A stretch of 64,000 nucleotides of DNA. It comes from Achatina immaculata (Eukaryota; Mollusca; Gastropoda; Stylommatophora; Achatinidae). The DNA is taken from NCBI GenBank assembly GCA_009760885.1, contig CM019692.1:56162964-56226963 (forward strand), read 5' to 3'. Each line of letters begins with the position of its first letter. Within the stretch, counting starts at the first letter, position 1. Under the pieces are notes generated by a model. It was given only the letters and a program-made list of their open reading frames with translations, made no database searches and was not told the DNA's origin. Below, piece by piece: positions 22,838 to 34,025 of the stretch. The position numbers and the translations under genes were made by a program.

Positions 22838-23082
22838 CTATAAGTATTTCCAAGACCATGGGGAACACGAAAGTCTGATGTAGTCATTATCACGCCTGAC
22901 CGGATTTACCTTCACAGATTTCTCTGCTATCCTGTTTTAGAGGCTGGGTGCACCCCGGGGCCTTTTCTGTGTGGTGGTACCAGGCACACACACACAAAAA
23001 AAATCCCCTCTACTGGGACTTGAACCTGGTACTTCCTGATCAGTAGACCGAGCTCCTAACCTCTCAGCTAACCAGGCTATAG
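22838..23082 (-). repeat. tRNA-derived SINE, family S copy 1
   Basis: Read on the minus strand it starts CTGGTTAGCTGAGAGGTTAG with a box A at 23057-23070 and a perfect box B GGTTCAAGTCC at 23016-23026. The body contains a T-run, a GT-run and GGTAAATCCGGTCAGGCGTG. It matches the copies at 34722-35008 and 61101-61357 and lacks their last 40 or so bases. Confidence 0.85.
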
Positions 23083-23382
23083 TATAGGCTATACAATAGT
23101 ATTTTACATTCATGAATATTATAATATAAAATATAGTACTTTCATTAAAGAATTAATATAGTAAATAAAACCTCTGAAACTCTCGGGCATGAATGTAAAT
23201 GTACACTGGCATTTATAACGTGAACTCGCTTCGTATAATGTTAGTAAAGCAAAAGAATGGAATGTCAATAGAAACAGGTTTATATTATTATGAGACTGGA
23301 AACCTGACCGAGATATTTCAGGTGAGCAAATATTTAGGTCAGATATTAAAGATTTATCTTTTTTCAGATATGATGTGTCTAT

Positions 23383-23587
23383 TCATTCATTCATTCATTC
23401 ATTTGCATGTCCCTTGCGGAACTTTGCCTCCCTAACAGCACTCCTGTAGGCCTCTCGGTTGTAAGCAAGATGGCCTGCTGGTGATGCATCCATTTGCAGA
23501 TCATCAACGATGTCTTGCAGCCATCTTCGCCTTGGTCTTCCTCTCTTTCTTTTTCCCATTATGTATCCTTCCAAGACGTTTTCTCTA
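23383..23587 (-). mobile_element. Family B RTE-like 3' end, copy 4 (205 bp)
   Basis: On the minus strand it encodes [40 protein letters not shown] and AVREAKFRKGHANE, with the stop in the TGAA tail (seen as TTCATTCATTCA at 23383-23402). Flanking sequences GATGTGTCTAT (23372-23382) and GATGGGTCTAT (23588-23598) agree at 10 of 11 positions, giving its target-site duplication. Almost the same truncation length as copy 1. Confidence 0.92.
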
Positions 23588-23598
23588 GATGGGTCTAT

Positions 23599-24315
23599 AT
23601 TTGTTGCAAATACCTTACAAGCTACCAGTTTAATTTCCGTGTTGTTTATTTTCAGTCCCAAATTGTAACAAATAATTAATAAGCAGTACGGGTTTACTGT
23701 TCTTCAGCTTTTCTTCCTGTGTGTATTACACCGTTGTCTGAATCTTTGTGTTTATGTTATCTCCAGCTTTTCTCCCTGTGTGTATATATCTTTGTAGAGT
23801 TCATGGTTTCTGTTATCTGCAGCTTTTTCTCCCTGTATGTGTATATCAGTTCATGGTTTCTGTTTGTCTCCAGCTTTTCTCCGTGTGTCTGTTCCTGTGT
23901 TGAATCTAAGGGTTCCTGTTGTCAATTTTATTAAATTTGAATAAGGATAATTTTCTATCAATTTTCTTACAAGGAGGACACTAAAAACTTAAGCGTTTAA
24001 TTCTTCATCTATGTTTCACGTTCTTATCTGTTGTGTTGTTTCTGTATGTGATTACTGACAAAAGACTTATGCCGAAATATTGGTTTGTTGTAACTACCTC
24101 ATTTAAACATGCTCGTCTTACTTTCCATCATTCTTTCTTCTGTCCATTTTTCTCGCTTTTTCTATCTTTTTTGTAAAATTGAACCATACACTTCTATCTA
24201 GCTGTGAAATGCTGCAGATGTTACAAAAACTATATTGGTCAGATTTTAGTTTATCCTAAGATTTAAAACTAACATAGCAATATCTTACTTTGATAAAAAA
24301 AAATTATTCACAGGC
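23599..24315. other. No gene seen; weak local repeat
   Basis: The phrase CAGCTTTTCTCCCTGTGTGT recurs loosely three to four times between 23700 and 23900. No coding signal. Confidence 0.45.
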
Positions 24316-24700
24316 AGCTTAGTGGTTGTCACATTTTTATATTGGATCATCTGTTTTCCACGTGGGACTGAATTTTTGTCACATTTTTTAAATATTAGAT
24401 CGTCTGTTTTCCACGTGGGACTGAATTTTTGTCACATTTTTATATTAGATCATCTGTTTTCCACGTGGGACTGAGTTTTTGTCATATTTTTTATATTAGA
24501 TCGTCTGTTTTCCACGTGGGACTGAATTTTTGTCACATTTTTTATATTAGATCGTCTGTTTTCCACGTGGGACTGAATTTTTGTCATAATTTTATATTAG
24601 ATCATCTGTTTCATACGTATGACTGAATTTTTGTCACATTTTTTTATATTAGATCGTCTGTTTTCCACGTGGGACTGAATTTTTGTCGCATTTTTATACA
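24316..24700. repeat. Minisatellite, unit about 49 bp, 7-8 copies
   Basis: Units of TATTAGATCGTCTGTTTTCC then ACGTGGGACTGAATTTTTGT and CACATTTT. Units vary mainly in the length of T-runs. Confidence 0.95.
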
Positions 24701-25051
24701 TAAATGTTAAAATTTGAAGAATTTCCTTGAATATGCTCAATTTATATACTTGGGAGGGGGGATGAGGGAGCAAGTGTCAAGGTTTAGCCTTTGAAACTAC
24801 TGCAAAATGAAGATTATTGTGTTTTATAGCACATTTTCTGAGCTGGCCAGTGATGTTGGTTCAGTTCTAATTTTGGAATGCTTCAACTGTCGAGCCAATC
24901 AGATCTAAGAAGGCAGGTTACGGTATGAAACAAATGTAAGGAAACATCGCTATATTTCCCAGTGATGGCATTCATTGCCCAGTTTGTTTGTTTCTTTTTG
25001 TGTACAGGCATAGGTAGGTTTTTTTTTTCATGAAGCGTTTTTCATCTACTG

Positions 25052-25503
25052 CAGTGTTTCCCATGCTTGTTCGGGCTTCCGTCCCCTTTTCTCCCAGGCT
25101 ACATCCACAATCTCCCACCTTTTTTTCCCTTTCTCCCCTAGCCCCCCCCCTCCCCCCACCCCCTACATACTATTTGTACAATGACCTATCAGACTAGGAT
25201 ATGCATTACACAACCAGAAACTTAACCTAACAAACCAGTTTATTTAACAATATGAAGGAGTACATTTATAACTTAACCAAGTGCATTATTTTCTCAGCTT
25301 TTAATGTGATGGATGAGTATCATGTAGGGATACAAGTATCTCAATATCAGGTTGAAAAGTGATAAGAAGGAAGTTATTACTACCCCCTCCCCCCGTGTCT
25401 GCTGCTTCGTTTACCTTCACAGCCCCCCTCTTCCTGTCCCCTTTTCTTCTACCGCCCCCCCCCTTTCCTCCGTTCTTTCCAGCGCCCACGTTGAGAAACA
25501 CTG
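25052..25503. mobile_element. hAT-like MITE, 452 bp, with 8-bp TSD
   Basis: Left end CAGTGTTTCCCATGCTTG, right end CCACGTTGAGAAACACTG, forming short imperfect inverted repeats. The flanks are ATCTACTG (25044-25051) and AACTACTG (25504-25511), seven of eight matching. No transposase. The interior is unusually rich in C-runs (25141-25165, 25384-25393, 25453-25463). Confidence 0.85.
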
Positions 25504-25514
25504 AACTACTGGAA

Positions 25515-27340
25515 CGTGTTTCTGTTTGTTTTCTGTAAGAATGAGAAAATTTGTTCATGCGTCATACTAGACTGCTTGTTTATAGAAGTGCCCAAATAAG
25601 TTTTCTTTTGAAAAAGAAAGACTATATAAACATAAATGTAACGAAAGACTATATAAACATAAATGTTACGAAAGGCTATATGAAGCCTTATGAATTTGTA
25701 AAACTAAACCACGGGGAACAAAGAATCATATCCACATCAATAACAATTTTTTGTTTGTTTTTTTTCCCCTTTTTTCGTCTCTTATCAAACTATTCAGTAA
25801 GAGCAGATTTCAGTAGAAGCTTTTACGAAAGATCTCCGAACTACGGACACGACTGAATGCCTGGCTTGGTTCCATATGACTCCGCCCCCTCGTGTTCTCT
25901 AAAGATGATATGGGTGGACACCCACAGTTTTAAAATTCGTCAATAGCCAGATCATCTCTCAGAGGGAGGGTCCCCGGTAGTGACAATGAGATCGATGTGA
26001 GCGTAATAGGATATCTCCGGGTCCACTTCTATAGGAGAAACGTGATTATTTTCTATCTGATCCCTTCTTTCCTTAAGCCGGAGAGTTCTACTTTTCGGAA
26101 AATTGAAAAGATGAAACAGGAAAACCAGCAGCTTAAACTAAATTTTTCAAAGTTCGATATATAAAAAGGCTTAAAGGGAATTGGTACGGTAAAGGTTCGC
26201 ATTCTAGAAAAGTTTGTTGTCAAAATGTTGGTGGTTTAAATATGAGGAGATAAAGTTTCGTTTTTCTTAACCTTAATCCGACTTTAATCTAAAAATAGCA
26301 CTAAAAGTAAATTCCTTATCAAGTTACTAAGACATCTGATGCACGCGACAGCAGTGTCATGTACCTAGTTTTCTTGATCCGTTGCTTGCAAATATTTGCT
26401 GATTTTGCTAAATCTAAAAACTGCTTCAGTTATACCATTTTAAAAAAAATTATTATTAAATGGGCAGAGTAGCCATTTCAATGAACCCCCCCCCCCCCCC
26501 CAATAATTTTGCATGAAATCTGAATTCAGGATTGTGATAAATTTTATTTAATTACTGAAATACTGTGTCTTTTGTTTCTAATGTTTCAATGAGTACTTTC
26601 CGCGACCAATGAGCGGGAGACTTTTTGTGGTGTCTTTATCTTAAAAAAAAAAAAAAGTCGGATTTATATATTGTTTAAGTATATCAGGCTGCAGCTAAAC
26701 TCCGACCTATTTGTTAAACACTTTCAGAAGTCACCGACTTTTAGATTTCCTGCTTGGAACTTGTGAATTCCGCAAACTTCCGATGGATTACTGTTTAATC
26801 ATTCACGTGTGACTACGTTTTTAATTATGTGACTACGTTTGCTGCTGTTGTCTCTCAAGCGCGTTAAAACAAATGTATCCCAAAGTCTGAAAAGATCGAG
26901 AAAACCTACTCCACGCGCAGACTCTCTCTGTTGTAGACATTAGTCTTTTTTTTTTTTTCCAGTACTCCTTCTTAGACATAATGGCGTCTGTGTGGTACTG
27001 ACTTCGGCGGTTTTGAGGTGCCTGACAAACGTGATCTCCTGCAATAACGTGACTGTTACAGGGAGTCCCCTGCATCTTACTGTTTTCAGTGATTGTGGTC
27101 CAGCCTTGGTTTCTCCAGTCAGACTTTCCGAAGATCGAGGATAAGTCCCAGGCTCCAAGGGACGTGTGGTAACAAGGAAGCGGTGATTCTTTGTCAAAAT
27201 CTCATTAGTCATTAAATCGCTCTCAAGAAACGTGTTAATACAATGAAATCTGGTGGAATTCTCGTCTGTATACACGTTTTGATCTTCATTTTCTTTCATT
27301 ACAAAGGTGATTGTTAGACTATATTATAGTTATGTAAAAG
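25515..27340. other. No gene seen
   Basis: About 1.8 kb with a 26-bp tandem duplication at 25618-25670 (GACTATATAAACATAAATGT), a C-run at 26487-26500 and A-runs. I could not recognise a gene, SINE or transposon end. Confidence 0.45.
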
Positions 27341-27348
27341 TAATAACA

Positions 27349-27583
27349 ACAACAATAGCAGCAACAGTAGTAGTAGTTGTAGTAGTAGTAGTAATAGTTG
27401 TAGTAGTAGTAATAATTGTTGTAGTTGTGGTAATAATTGTTGTTGTAGTATTTGTAGTAATAGTAGTAGTAGTGGTAGTAGTAGTAGTAGTGGTAGTAGT
27501 AGTAGTAGTAGTAGCAGTAGTAGTAGTAGTAGTAGTAGTAGTAAGTAGTGGTAGTAGTAGTAGTAGCAGTAGTAGTAGTAGTA

Positions 27584-27616
<33 letters not shown>

Positions 27617-27786
27617 GTCGTAGCAGTAATAGTAGTAGTAGTAGTGGTAGTAGTGTTAGTAGTAGTAGCAGCAGCAGCAGCAGTAGTAGTAGTAGTGGTA
27701 GTAGTGTTAGTAGTAGTAGCAGCAGCAGCAGCAGTAGTAATAGTAGTAGTAGTAGTAGCAGTAGCAGAAATAGTAATAATCGTTAA
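27349..27786. repeat. (GTA)n trinucleotide array
   Basis: About 430 bp of imperfect GTA units with interspersed GCA and GTT. Its frames give poly-Val and poly-Ser open frames on the plus strand, which are artefacts. A 45-bp sub-block (GTAGTAGTGTTAGTAGTAGC with AGCAGCAGC) is duplicated at 27643-27740. Confidence 0.95.
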
Positions 27787-28059
27787 CAGCAGTCGTTATT
27801 TGCTCTTATTAAAAGTTTCCTTGAAACAAAGCATAATATTCCTGTATATAATATTTATAGTATAGTATAATATTTCCCACGAGATTAGCAGCGGTTTAAA
27901 CAGAGAGACAAGCAACGCACCGCTCAAATCCCCCTTTGCGTCTCTCTTTACTACCAAACAAAAATACCCAAGACCATATAAAAAATTTCTAGTAAAACAG
28001 CCGCCATATTTCCCCGTGAAATTTAGCTTATACAATATTAAATATATATATATATATGA

Positions 28060-28242
28060 TGGACACCACAGCGGAACAGAAGTAAGGGTAGACCAAAGGA
28101 GACATGGAGAAGAACAACAGAGAGGATGCTGAGCTATAGATGGCTCACCTGGACAAGAGCGGGGAAAATAAAAAAAAAAGATAAAGGACAGGCGTTTGTA
28201 GAAAACCCTTGCTAAAGCCACATGTGCATTGGCCACTTAAGG
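28060..28242 (+). mobile_element. Family C RTE-like 3' end, copy 3
   Basis: A short C-terminal piece matching copies at 43516-44245 and 30815-31290: GGACACCACAGCGGAACAGA, AGGGTAGACCAAAGGAGACA, then CCACTTAAGGTTCA at the end. It codes for the basic SKGRPKET type motif, RRTTERMLSY and a disrupted end. It has no GA tail. An AT-run lies just upstream at 28038-28056. Confidence 0.85.
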
Positions 28243-28690
28243 TTCATATATTATATACACGGTGTCTAAAGTCATTTAAATGGCTCATTATAAGGGCATA
28301 GTTAGGGTAGATCAACACCTCTGTAATAGTTTGTATTTTTCAAGTGATGAAATATCTTCATTGTCATATTCATGTAATCGCAGAATCATGGAACCTTTAG
28401 TTACTCACAATACTCACAAAAGACCCTGCTGGTATTGAATATCTTAATGAACAACCACAATAGGAGAATCAAAAAGAAAAATACTGAGCCTGACGCATAA
28501 ATTCCCGTGACTGCAAGTGAAAGCCAGTAACATTTACGTGGATTATAACATTCAGTATTCTATGTAGTAAACAGAACACTATGTTAAGTTAAGTACTGCG
28601 GTATATGCTTGATTGTACAACTGCATTTTACGAGATTAGCCAGATTTGGAATATGTGCATATATGAGGTAAATGGAGCAGTCTAACAGTG
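28243..28690. other. No gene seen
   Basis: AT-rich spacer, no recognisable element. Confidence 0.45.
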
Positions 28691-28699
28691 GGTAAGCAT

Positions 28700-29175
28700 A
28701 TGTTATGTTCTCTGAGCTTTAAATATATGTGTGATGTTCTCTGACCTTTAATTATATGCGTTATGTTCTATGACATTTAAATATATATGTTATATTCTAT
28801 GACCCTTAAATATATGTATTATGTTCTATGACCCTTAAATATATGTGTTATGTTCTATGACCCTTAAATATATGTGTTATGTTTTATGACCCTTAAATAT
28901 ATGTGTTATTTTCTATGACCTTTAAATATATCTGTTGTGCTCTCCGACCCTTAAATATATGTATTATGTTCTGTGACCCTTAAATATATATGTTATGCTC
29001 CATGATCCTTAAATATACGTGTTATGTTCTCTGACCTTTAAATATATGTTCAGAGTTCACAATTCAGATTCCGGCTTCACTGCATTCTAGACAACCTCAT
29101 ATATGCTCCGCCGTATGCCGCAGCATCCATCCATTTCAATATGTGTTATGTTCTATGACCTTCAAATATATGTGT
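28700..29175. repeat. Minisatellite, unit about 29 bp, about 14 copies
   Basis: Units of GTTATGTTCTATGACCCTTA followed by AATATATGT. A 90-bp unrelated segment (about 29048-29140) separates the last two units from the rest. Confidence 0.93.
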
Positions 29176-29669
29176 CATATTCTCTAACCTATAAATATCG
29201 GTGGTAATAATGTCACTTCCTTCCTCTTCTTTCTCTTCAACGATTCTCAAGCTGTCTTCTTCTTCTTCTTCTTCCATTACCTGCTTTCTGTACTTGTAAA
29301 TTTTGCTGGGTTCTTAAGAAGTCAAGTTACTAATACCTTTTCATGTAGAGGAATCGATACTGACCACAGCAAATGGGTATATCTTTTAATCTTCGATTCC
29401 AATGAAATCGCTTTGTTTTTATATCGAATTCTGGTTATAATCTTCTGTATCTCAGAATCTAAATAAATGGCTGATTTTTTAGCTCGAAATCTGACTCCAT
29501 ATTATTAATATACCCTGCAAAGTGTCGTGACTACACGTCCATGTGGAATTCTGACAAAATGGTTGTGTTTATATCTCAAATTCTGGAGTTTTTATTTTTA
29601 GACAGTTCATTTTATTTATTTGTTCTAATTAAGTCAAGGCAGAACATGCAGCATTGCCAGAGCATTCTA
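29176..29669. other. No gene seen
   Basis: AT-rich spacer with a short TTC run at 29258-29273. Confidence 0.45.
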
Positions 29670-29888
29670 CAACATTTATGTTCTTTAAAGTGTAGAAAAT
29701 GTGTAACTACCTCTAGAAAATATTTGAATTCATGTTCTTTAAAGTGTAGAAAATGTGTAACTACCTCTAGAAAATATTTGAATTCATGTTCTATAAAGTG
29801 TAGAAAATGTGTAATTACCTCTAGAAAATATTTGAATTCATTTTCTATAAAGTGTAGAAAATGTGTAACTATCTCTAGAAAATATTTG
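29670..29888. repeat. Minisatellite, unit 54 bp, 4 copies
   Basis: Units of CATGTTCTTTAAAGTGTAGA, AAATGTGTAACTACCTCTAG and AAAATATTTGAATT. The unit is 18 codons, so an open frame rich in KCRKCVTTSRKYL passes through it on one strand and another on the opposite strand. I treat both as by-products. Confidence 0.92.
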
Positions 29889-30148
29889 ATCTTCCGCATT
29901 ACGGACCTAATCAACAATCGCTTTCCAGTTCGTGACGGACTAGGCCGAACAGGTCAAAGTTCAGGGGTACGGCAGGCCCGTGAACAAAACTTCAGATACA
30001 GTTTGACGTTTCATGTGCCAGTCATTCACAACTACACTAGCACGCTATTTTGTCCAAAAGACGGTGACGTGTCAGCTGTGCTTGGTCAGTGTAATACAAG
30101 TCCTTTAGTTATGGTAAAGATCACAGTTTGACTGGAATCAGGTTATGC
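29889..30148. other. Unassigned; open frame continues to 30131
   Basis: A 196-codon plus-strand frame that passes through the 54-bp array continues here (TDLINNRFPVRDGLGRTG) without any family I recognise. Possibly unique sequence flanking the mariner; weak. Confidence 0.3.
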
Positions 30149-30149
30149 T

Positions 30150-30810
30150 AAGAAGGGTGATTGATAAGTTCTCACCATAAAGTTCAACCGATTATTTGTG
30201 GACGACTTTTTGAGGTTATTTCTCAAATATAGTCCCCTTGCAAGTTTATGCAATTAGTCAGGCGATCCTGGAGCATACTTATCCCTTCTTTGTAACAGTC
30301 AGAATCGTGTGCCAGTAGAAAGTGGTCTACAGCGTGAAGAACGTCATCATCTGAAGCAAATTTGCGACCACTGAGCTTCTTTTTTAGTTTAGTAAACAGG
30401 TAATAGTCCGAAGGCGGCAAATCTGGGGAATAAGGAGGATGTTCAAGAAGTTGGAAGCCGCATTCATGAATGGCAGCCATTACCACCGCCGACTTGTGAA
30501 CTGGAGCATTGTCTTGATGAAAGATTGCATCTCTTGTCAATTTTCCTCGACGCTTTTCTCCAATTTTACCTCCAGTTACTTCACAAGATTAGCGTAATAA
30601 GCCCCAGTGACCGTTCTGCCCTTTTGAAGATAGTCTACCAATAGCACACCTTCTGAATCCCAAAAGATGGAAGCCATCACTTTGCCTGCAGACAGAACCA
30701 ACCTTGCTTTCTTTGGAGGTGGGGATCCATGATGTTTCCCCTGCTTTGACTGTTCTTTGGTTTCTGGTTGAAAATGATGAACTCAAGTCTCATCCATTTT
30801 TTCTCTGAAC
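30150..30810 (-). pseudogene. Mariner transposase remnant, C-terminal half
   Basis: On the minus strand: EKMDET followed by a stop where the family has Trp (first catalytic Asp block), HHFQPETKEQSKQGKHHGSP, KVMASIFWDSEGVLLVDYLQ, a frame break and stop near 30575, then IFHQDNAPVHKSAVVMAAIH with the second Asp, HPPYSPDLPPSDYYLFTKLK with the third Asp (DD34D-type spacing as far as can be read), and FASDDDVLHAVDHFLLAHDS. The 3' terminal region GGGTGATTGATAAGTTCTCA begins just right of a TA at 30149-30150, as expected for mariner. The N-terminal half is missing and the break coincides with a family C fragment at about 30812. Confidence 0.88.
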
Positions 30811-30814
30811 CGTA

Positions 30815-31290
30815 ATTGCCCAAGCACATGGGGCTTCCACAATGGTTTTCCATAAACGTCTGTCCTTTGCCTTTTTTTCTGCTCTTGCCTAAGTGAGCCC
30901 TCTATTGCTCAACATCTTTTCTATTGTTCTTCTCCGTGTCTCCTTTAGTCTACCCTTACTTCTGTTCGCCTTTGGTGTCCATCTTAGTGCTATTTTTGGT
31001 AGTGAGTTGTCAGTCATCCTGAGCACATGTCCCAACAATCGCCAACGTCTTTCCTCAATAATTGCAGTCAGCGGCTTCGTCTGCATTTCTGCCAACAACA
31101 TGTTATTTCTCTTGGTGTTTGGCCAAAATATTCTTCTAATTCTTCGTAAACGTTTAGTCTGAAAAGAAGTGAGCTTGCGTTCTATAGTTTTAGTGGTTTT
31201 CCAGCATTCACTTCCATAGTATAGTACACTAAGAACAGACCTGGGTGATGTTAATCTATGACTAGTCTCAGTGCTTTTTCCCACAAGACT
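30815..31290 (-). mobile_element. Family C RTE-like fragment, copy 1
   Basis: On the minus strand it encodes LYYGSECWKTTKTIERKLTS, FQTKRLRRIRRIFWPNTKRN, MLLAEMQTKPLTAIIEERRW, RLLGHVLRMTDNSLPKIALR and SKGRLKETRRRTIEKMLSNR. One frame is open from about 31284 to the stop near 30889; the last part of the usual C-terminus follows in another frame down to 30815. It joins the truncated mariner directly. Confidence 0.88.
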
Positions 31291-31339
31291 CAGAGTGCTA
31301 CTTTATCCTTGGAAAAAAAAGAGCGATCAGCTTAAAAAT

Positions 31340-32132
31340 ACGCTTTAACCAGCCAAAACCTATATACTTGTTCAGTATCCCAGAACCTATATACTTGTTC
31401 AGTACCCCAGAACCTATATACTTGTTCAGTACCCCAGAACCTATATACTTGTTCAGTACCCCAGAACATATATACATGTTCAGTACCCCAGAACCTATAT
31501 ACTTGTTCAGTATCCCAGAACCTATATACTTGTTGAGTACCCCAAAACATATATACTTGTTCAGTACCCCAGAACATATATACTTGTTCAGTACCTCAGA
31601 ACATATATACTTGTTCAGTACCCCAGAATATATATACTTGTTGAGTACCCCAGAACATATATACTTGTTCAGTACCCCAGAACCTATATACTTGTTCAAT
31701 ACCCCAGAACGTATATACTTGTTCAGTACCCCAGAACGTATATACTTGTTCAGTACCCCAAAACATATATACTTGTTCAGTACCCCAGATATATACTTGT
31801 TCAGTACCCCAGAACATATATACTTGTTCAGTACCCCAGAACATATATACTTGTTCCGTACCTCAGAATCTATATACTTGTTCAGTACCCCAGAACATAT
31901 ATACTTGTTCAGTACCCCAGAACCTATATACTTGTTCAGTACCCAAGAACCTATATACTTGTTCAATACCCCAAAACCTATATACTTGTTCAGTACCCCA
32001 AAACATATATACTTGTTCAGTACCTCAGAACCTATATACTTGTTCAATATCCCAGAACATATATACTTGTTCAGTACCCCAGAACCTATATACTTGTTCA
32101 GTACCCCAGAACATATATACTTGTTCAGTACC
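31340..32132. repeat. Minisatellite, unit 27 bp, about 29 copies
   Basis: Units of CAGTACCCCAGAACCTATAT plus ACTTGTT, 790 bp in all. One unit at about 31789 is 6 bp short. Since 27 is nine codons and the unit has no stops in several frames, open frames of about 280 codons appear on both strands (plus: FSTPEPIYL repeated; minus: GVLNKYICS repeated). There is no signal sequence or flanking coding region to suggest a real repeat protein. Confidence 0.95.
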
Positions 32133-32257
32133 TTTTGTATTCTTTTCACTGTTCTTTCTATGTGTCTGAAGTACTTCAGATTTCCACAGTTAATAATGTG
32201 CCGATTATAAACTCTAATTGATATGTTTATTTTGCAGTTGTTTTTGTCTTATCTTGT

Positions 32258-32490
32258 CTTATATCTGCCTGGAAGTGCCAGCTGGTATTCTTTACAGCCG
32301 ATGCTGCGAAGATGTTGAGGAGCAGCATCGTGTCGGCTTGGGAGTGGGTTATGGCAGCAATTTTTTTTCTTTCAGTCCCTGAGTTAAGTTAAAATGCAGG
32401 GAGTATGCAATACTTCTTTATCAGATTCCACTACCATGGGGACTATAGTGATCTCTGCCCCATTAGCAGAGGTAGGGTAGGCCTATTACT
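32258..32490 (-). repeat. K retroposon, partial copy 1
   Basis: Matches the full-length K copies over TGCCAGCTGGTATTCTTTAC, GCCGATGCTGC, GCAGCATCGTGTCGGC, TTATGGCAGCAATTTT, TTTCAGTCCCTGAG and CTTCTTTATCAGA. It stops near GGCCTATTACTGG. The stem GATGCTGC/GCAGCATC is fully paired here. Confidence 0.8.
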
Positions 32491-33329
32491 GGCCGAAGGT
32501 GAGATGAGATAAGATTTTCATCAGCATTTCCTTGTTGAGGTAACAGAAACGGTACGGGTATCAGGGGATACAATTTCATTTTATATGAAATATTAGTTTT
32601 TCATGATTTACGTCCCTTAGTCAACATTTAAAGTACTAACATTTGAAAGTTTTCTCTGTAGCCATCCTGCAAGTGTATTTGCTTCAAACGAGTTTCTCTC
32701 TACATTTGTTATATTTATACACGTCCACAGAAGCTCTGTTTTCGTTTTATCGATACTACATGAACATTTATACCGTAACTCCAATTGCATGTTTTTTTTT
32801 TTTTAGAAATGAACAAAATAAGTAATTGCAAAGAAAAGGAAAGCCTAGATTTTGTGACGAAGAATCAAAAAGCTAACCACTACGTAAAACGGAAATATCT
32901 AAAGGAAAATGGTTACAGAGAACAAAAAAAAAAAAAGATGAAAGGCAGAAAAGTTTCCCTGGTGATTAATGAACTAAAAGAGAATGGAGTTAAATTGTAG
33001 TAATGAAAAGAATATGAACGAGAACAACGTAAATGAATAAGTAACAAAGCTGTTAGTGTACAGAAAAGTATGACAAATAACGGTGAAAATAGTAGTGAAA
33101 AGAAGAAAAAAAAAACAGTTATAAATTGACAATGATCTTCACTATTATTGTTCAAGGGTGATAACTGCTTCTGTTTTCCAATTTTGATTATTTCCATAGT
33201 CGAATATAAGGGCGATAATTGCCTCTGTTTTCCAGAGTCGATCGTTTCCACAATCGTGATTTTATATAGGACGTAAAGGAGAAAAGATATCGATGGACAA
33301 ACAAGCTAACAAGCTATAACTGGTAGAAG
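32491..33329. other. No gene seen; short local duplication
   Basis: AT-rich. A motif GGGTGATAACTGCTTCTGTT / GGGCGATAATTGCCTCTGTT occurs twice at 33156-33235. No coding signal. Confidence 0.45.
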
Positions 33330-33479
33330 TATTTTTATGCTACGCTCTTCTTTGTTAGCAAGTTGTCTTATGACAGTATGTTCTACATATATTTGATTTA
33401 TTTGGTCTATATTAGCAGGTTGTCTTATGACAGTATATTCTACATGTATTTGCGTTATTTGATCAATGTTATTTGGTCT
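33330..33479. repeat. Minisatellite, unit about 60 bp, left part
   Basis: Units of TTAGCAGGTTGTCTTATGAC followed by AGTATGTTCTACATATATTTG. The array resumes at 33822 after a family B insertion. Confidence 0.85.
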
Positions 33480-33816
33480 CCAAATATCGTGGACACAAAA
33501 AAGAACAAATATATCTATACTACAAGAGCTTAATATTGAAGAAGGCTGGCTAGTAAAGAGGATTAAAGAGATGAAACTTAAATATTTTGGACACATTAAA
33601 CGTTATGATAATTTAGAGAAGACCGTATTGGAAGGATACATAATGGGAAAAATAAAGAGAGGAAGACCAAAACGGAGATGGCTGCAAGACATCGTTGACG
33701 ATCTGCAAATGGATGCATCAGCAGCAGGCCATCTTGCCCACAACCGAGAGGCCTACAGAGGTGCTGTTAGGGAGGCAAAGTTCCGCAAGGGACATGCAAA
33801 TGAATGAATGAATGAA
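33480..33816 (+). mobile_element. Family B RTE-like fragment, copy 5
   Basis: It encodes ISWTQKRTNISILQELNIEE, KRIKEMKLKYFGHIKRYDNL, KIKRGRPKRRWLQDIVDDLQ, MDASAAGHLAHNREA and REAKFRKGHANE, fully open to the stop, which lies in the terminal TGAA repeat. It is inserted in the 60-bp minisatellite; TGGTCT flanks it on both sides (33474-33479 and 33817-33822). This is the best-preserved C-terminus of the family in the window. Confidence 0.92.
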
Positions 33817-33821
33817 TGGTC

Positions 33822-34025
33822 TATGTTAGCAGGTTGTCTTATGACAGTATGTTCTACACATATTTGCTCTGTTAGCTGGTTATCTTATACAACATCATGG
33901 TCTACATATCTGTGTTGTCTGCTCCTGGTTAGCAGGCTGTCTTATACAACATCATGATCTACATATCAGTGTGTTATTTGCTCTTGGTTAGCTGGCTGTT
34001 TTATACACAGCATGTTCTGCAGATC
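33822..34025. repeat. Minisatellite, unit about 60 bp, right part
   Basis: Three more degraded units (GTTAGCAGGTTGTCTTATGA, GGTTAGCAGGCTGTCTTATA, GGTTAGCTGGCTGTTTTATA). Confidence 0.85.

Noticed and set aside
27307..27865. Poly-Val/poly-Ser open frames
   Set aside because: Direct consequence of the (GTA)n array.
29541..30131. 196-codon frame with KCRKCVTTSRKYL repeats as a zinc-binding protein
   Set aside because: The Cys pattern arises from the 54-bp tandem unit, and the frame runs into unrelated sequence.
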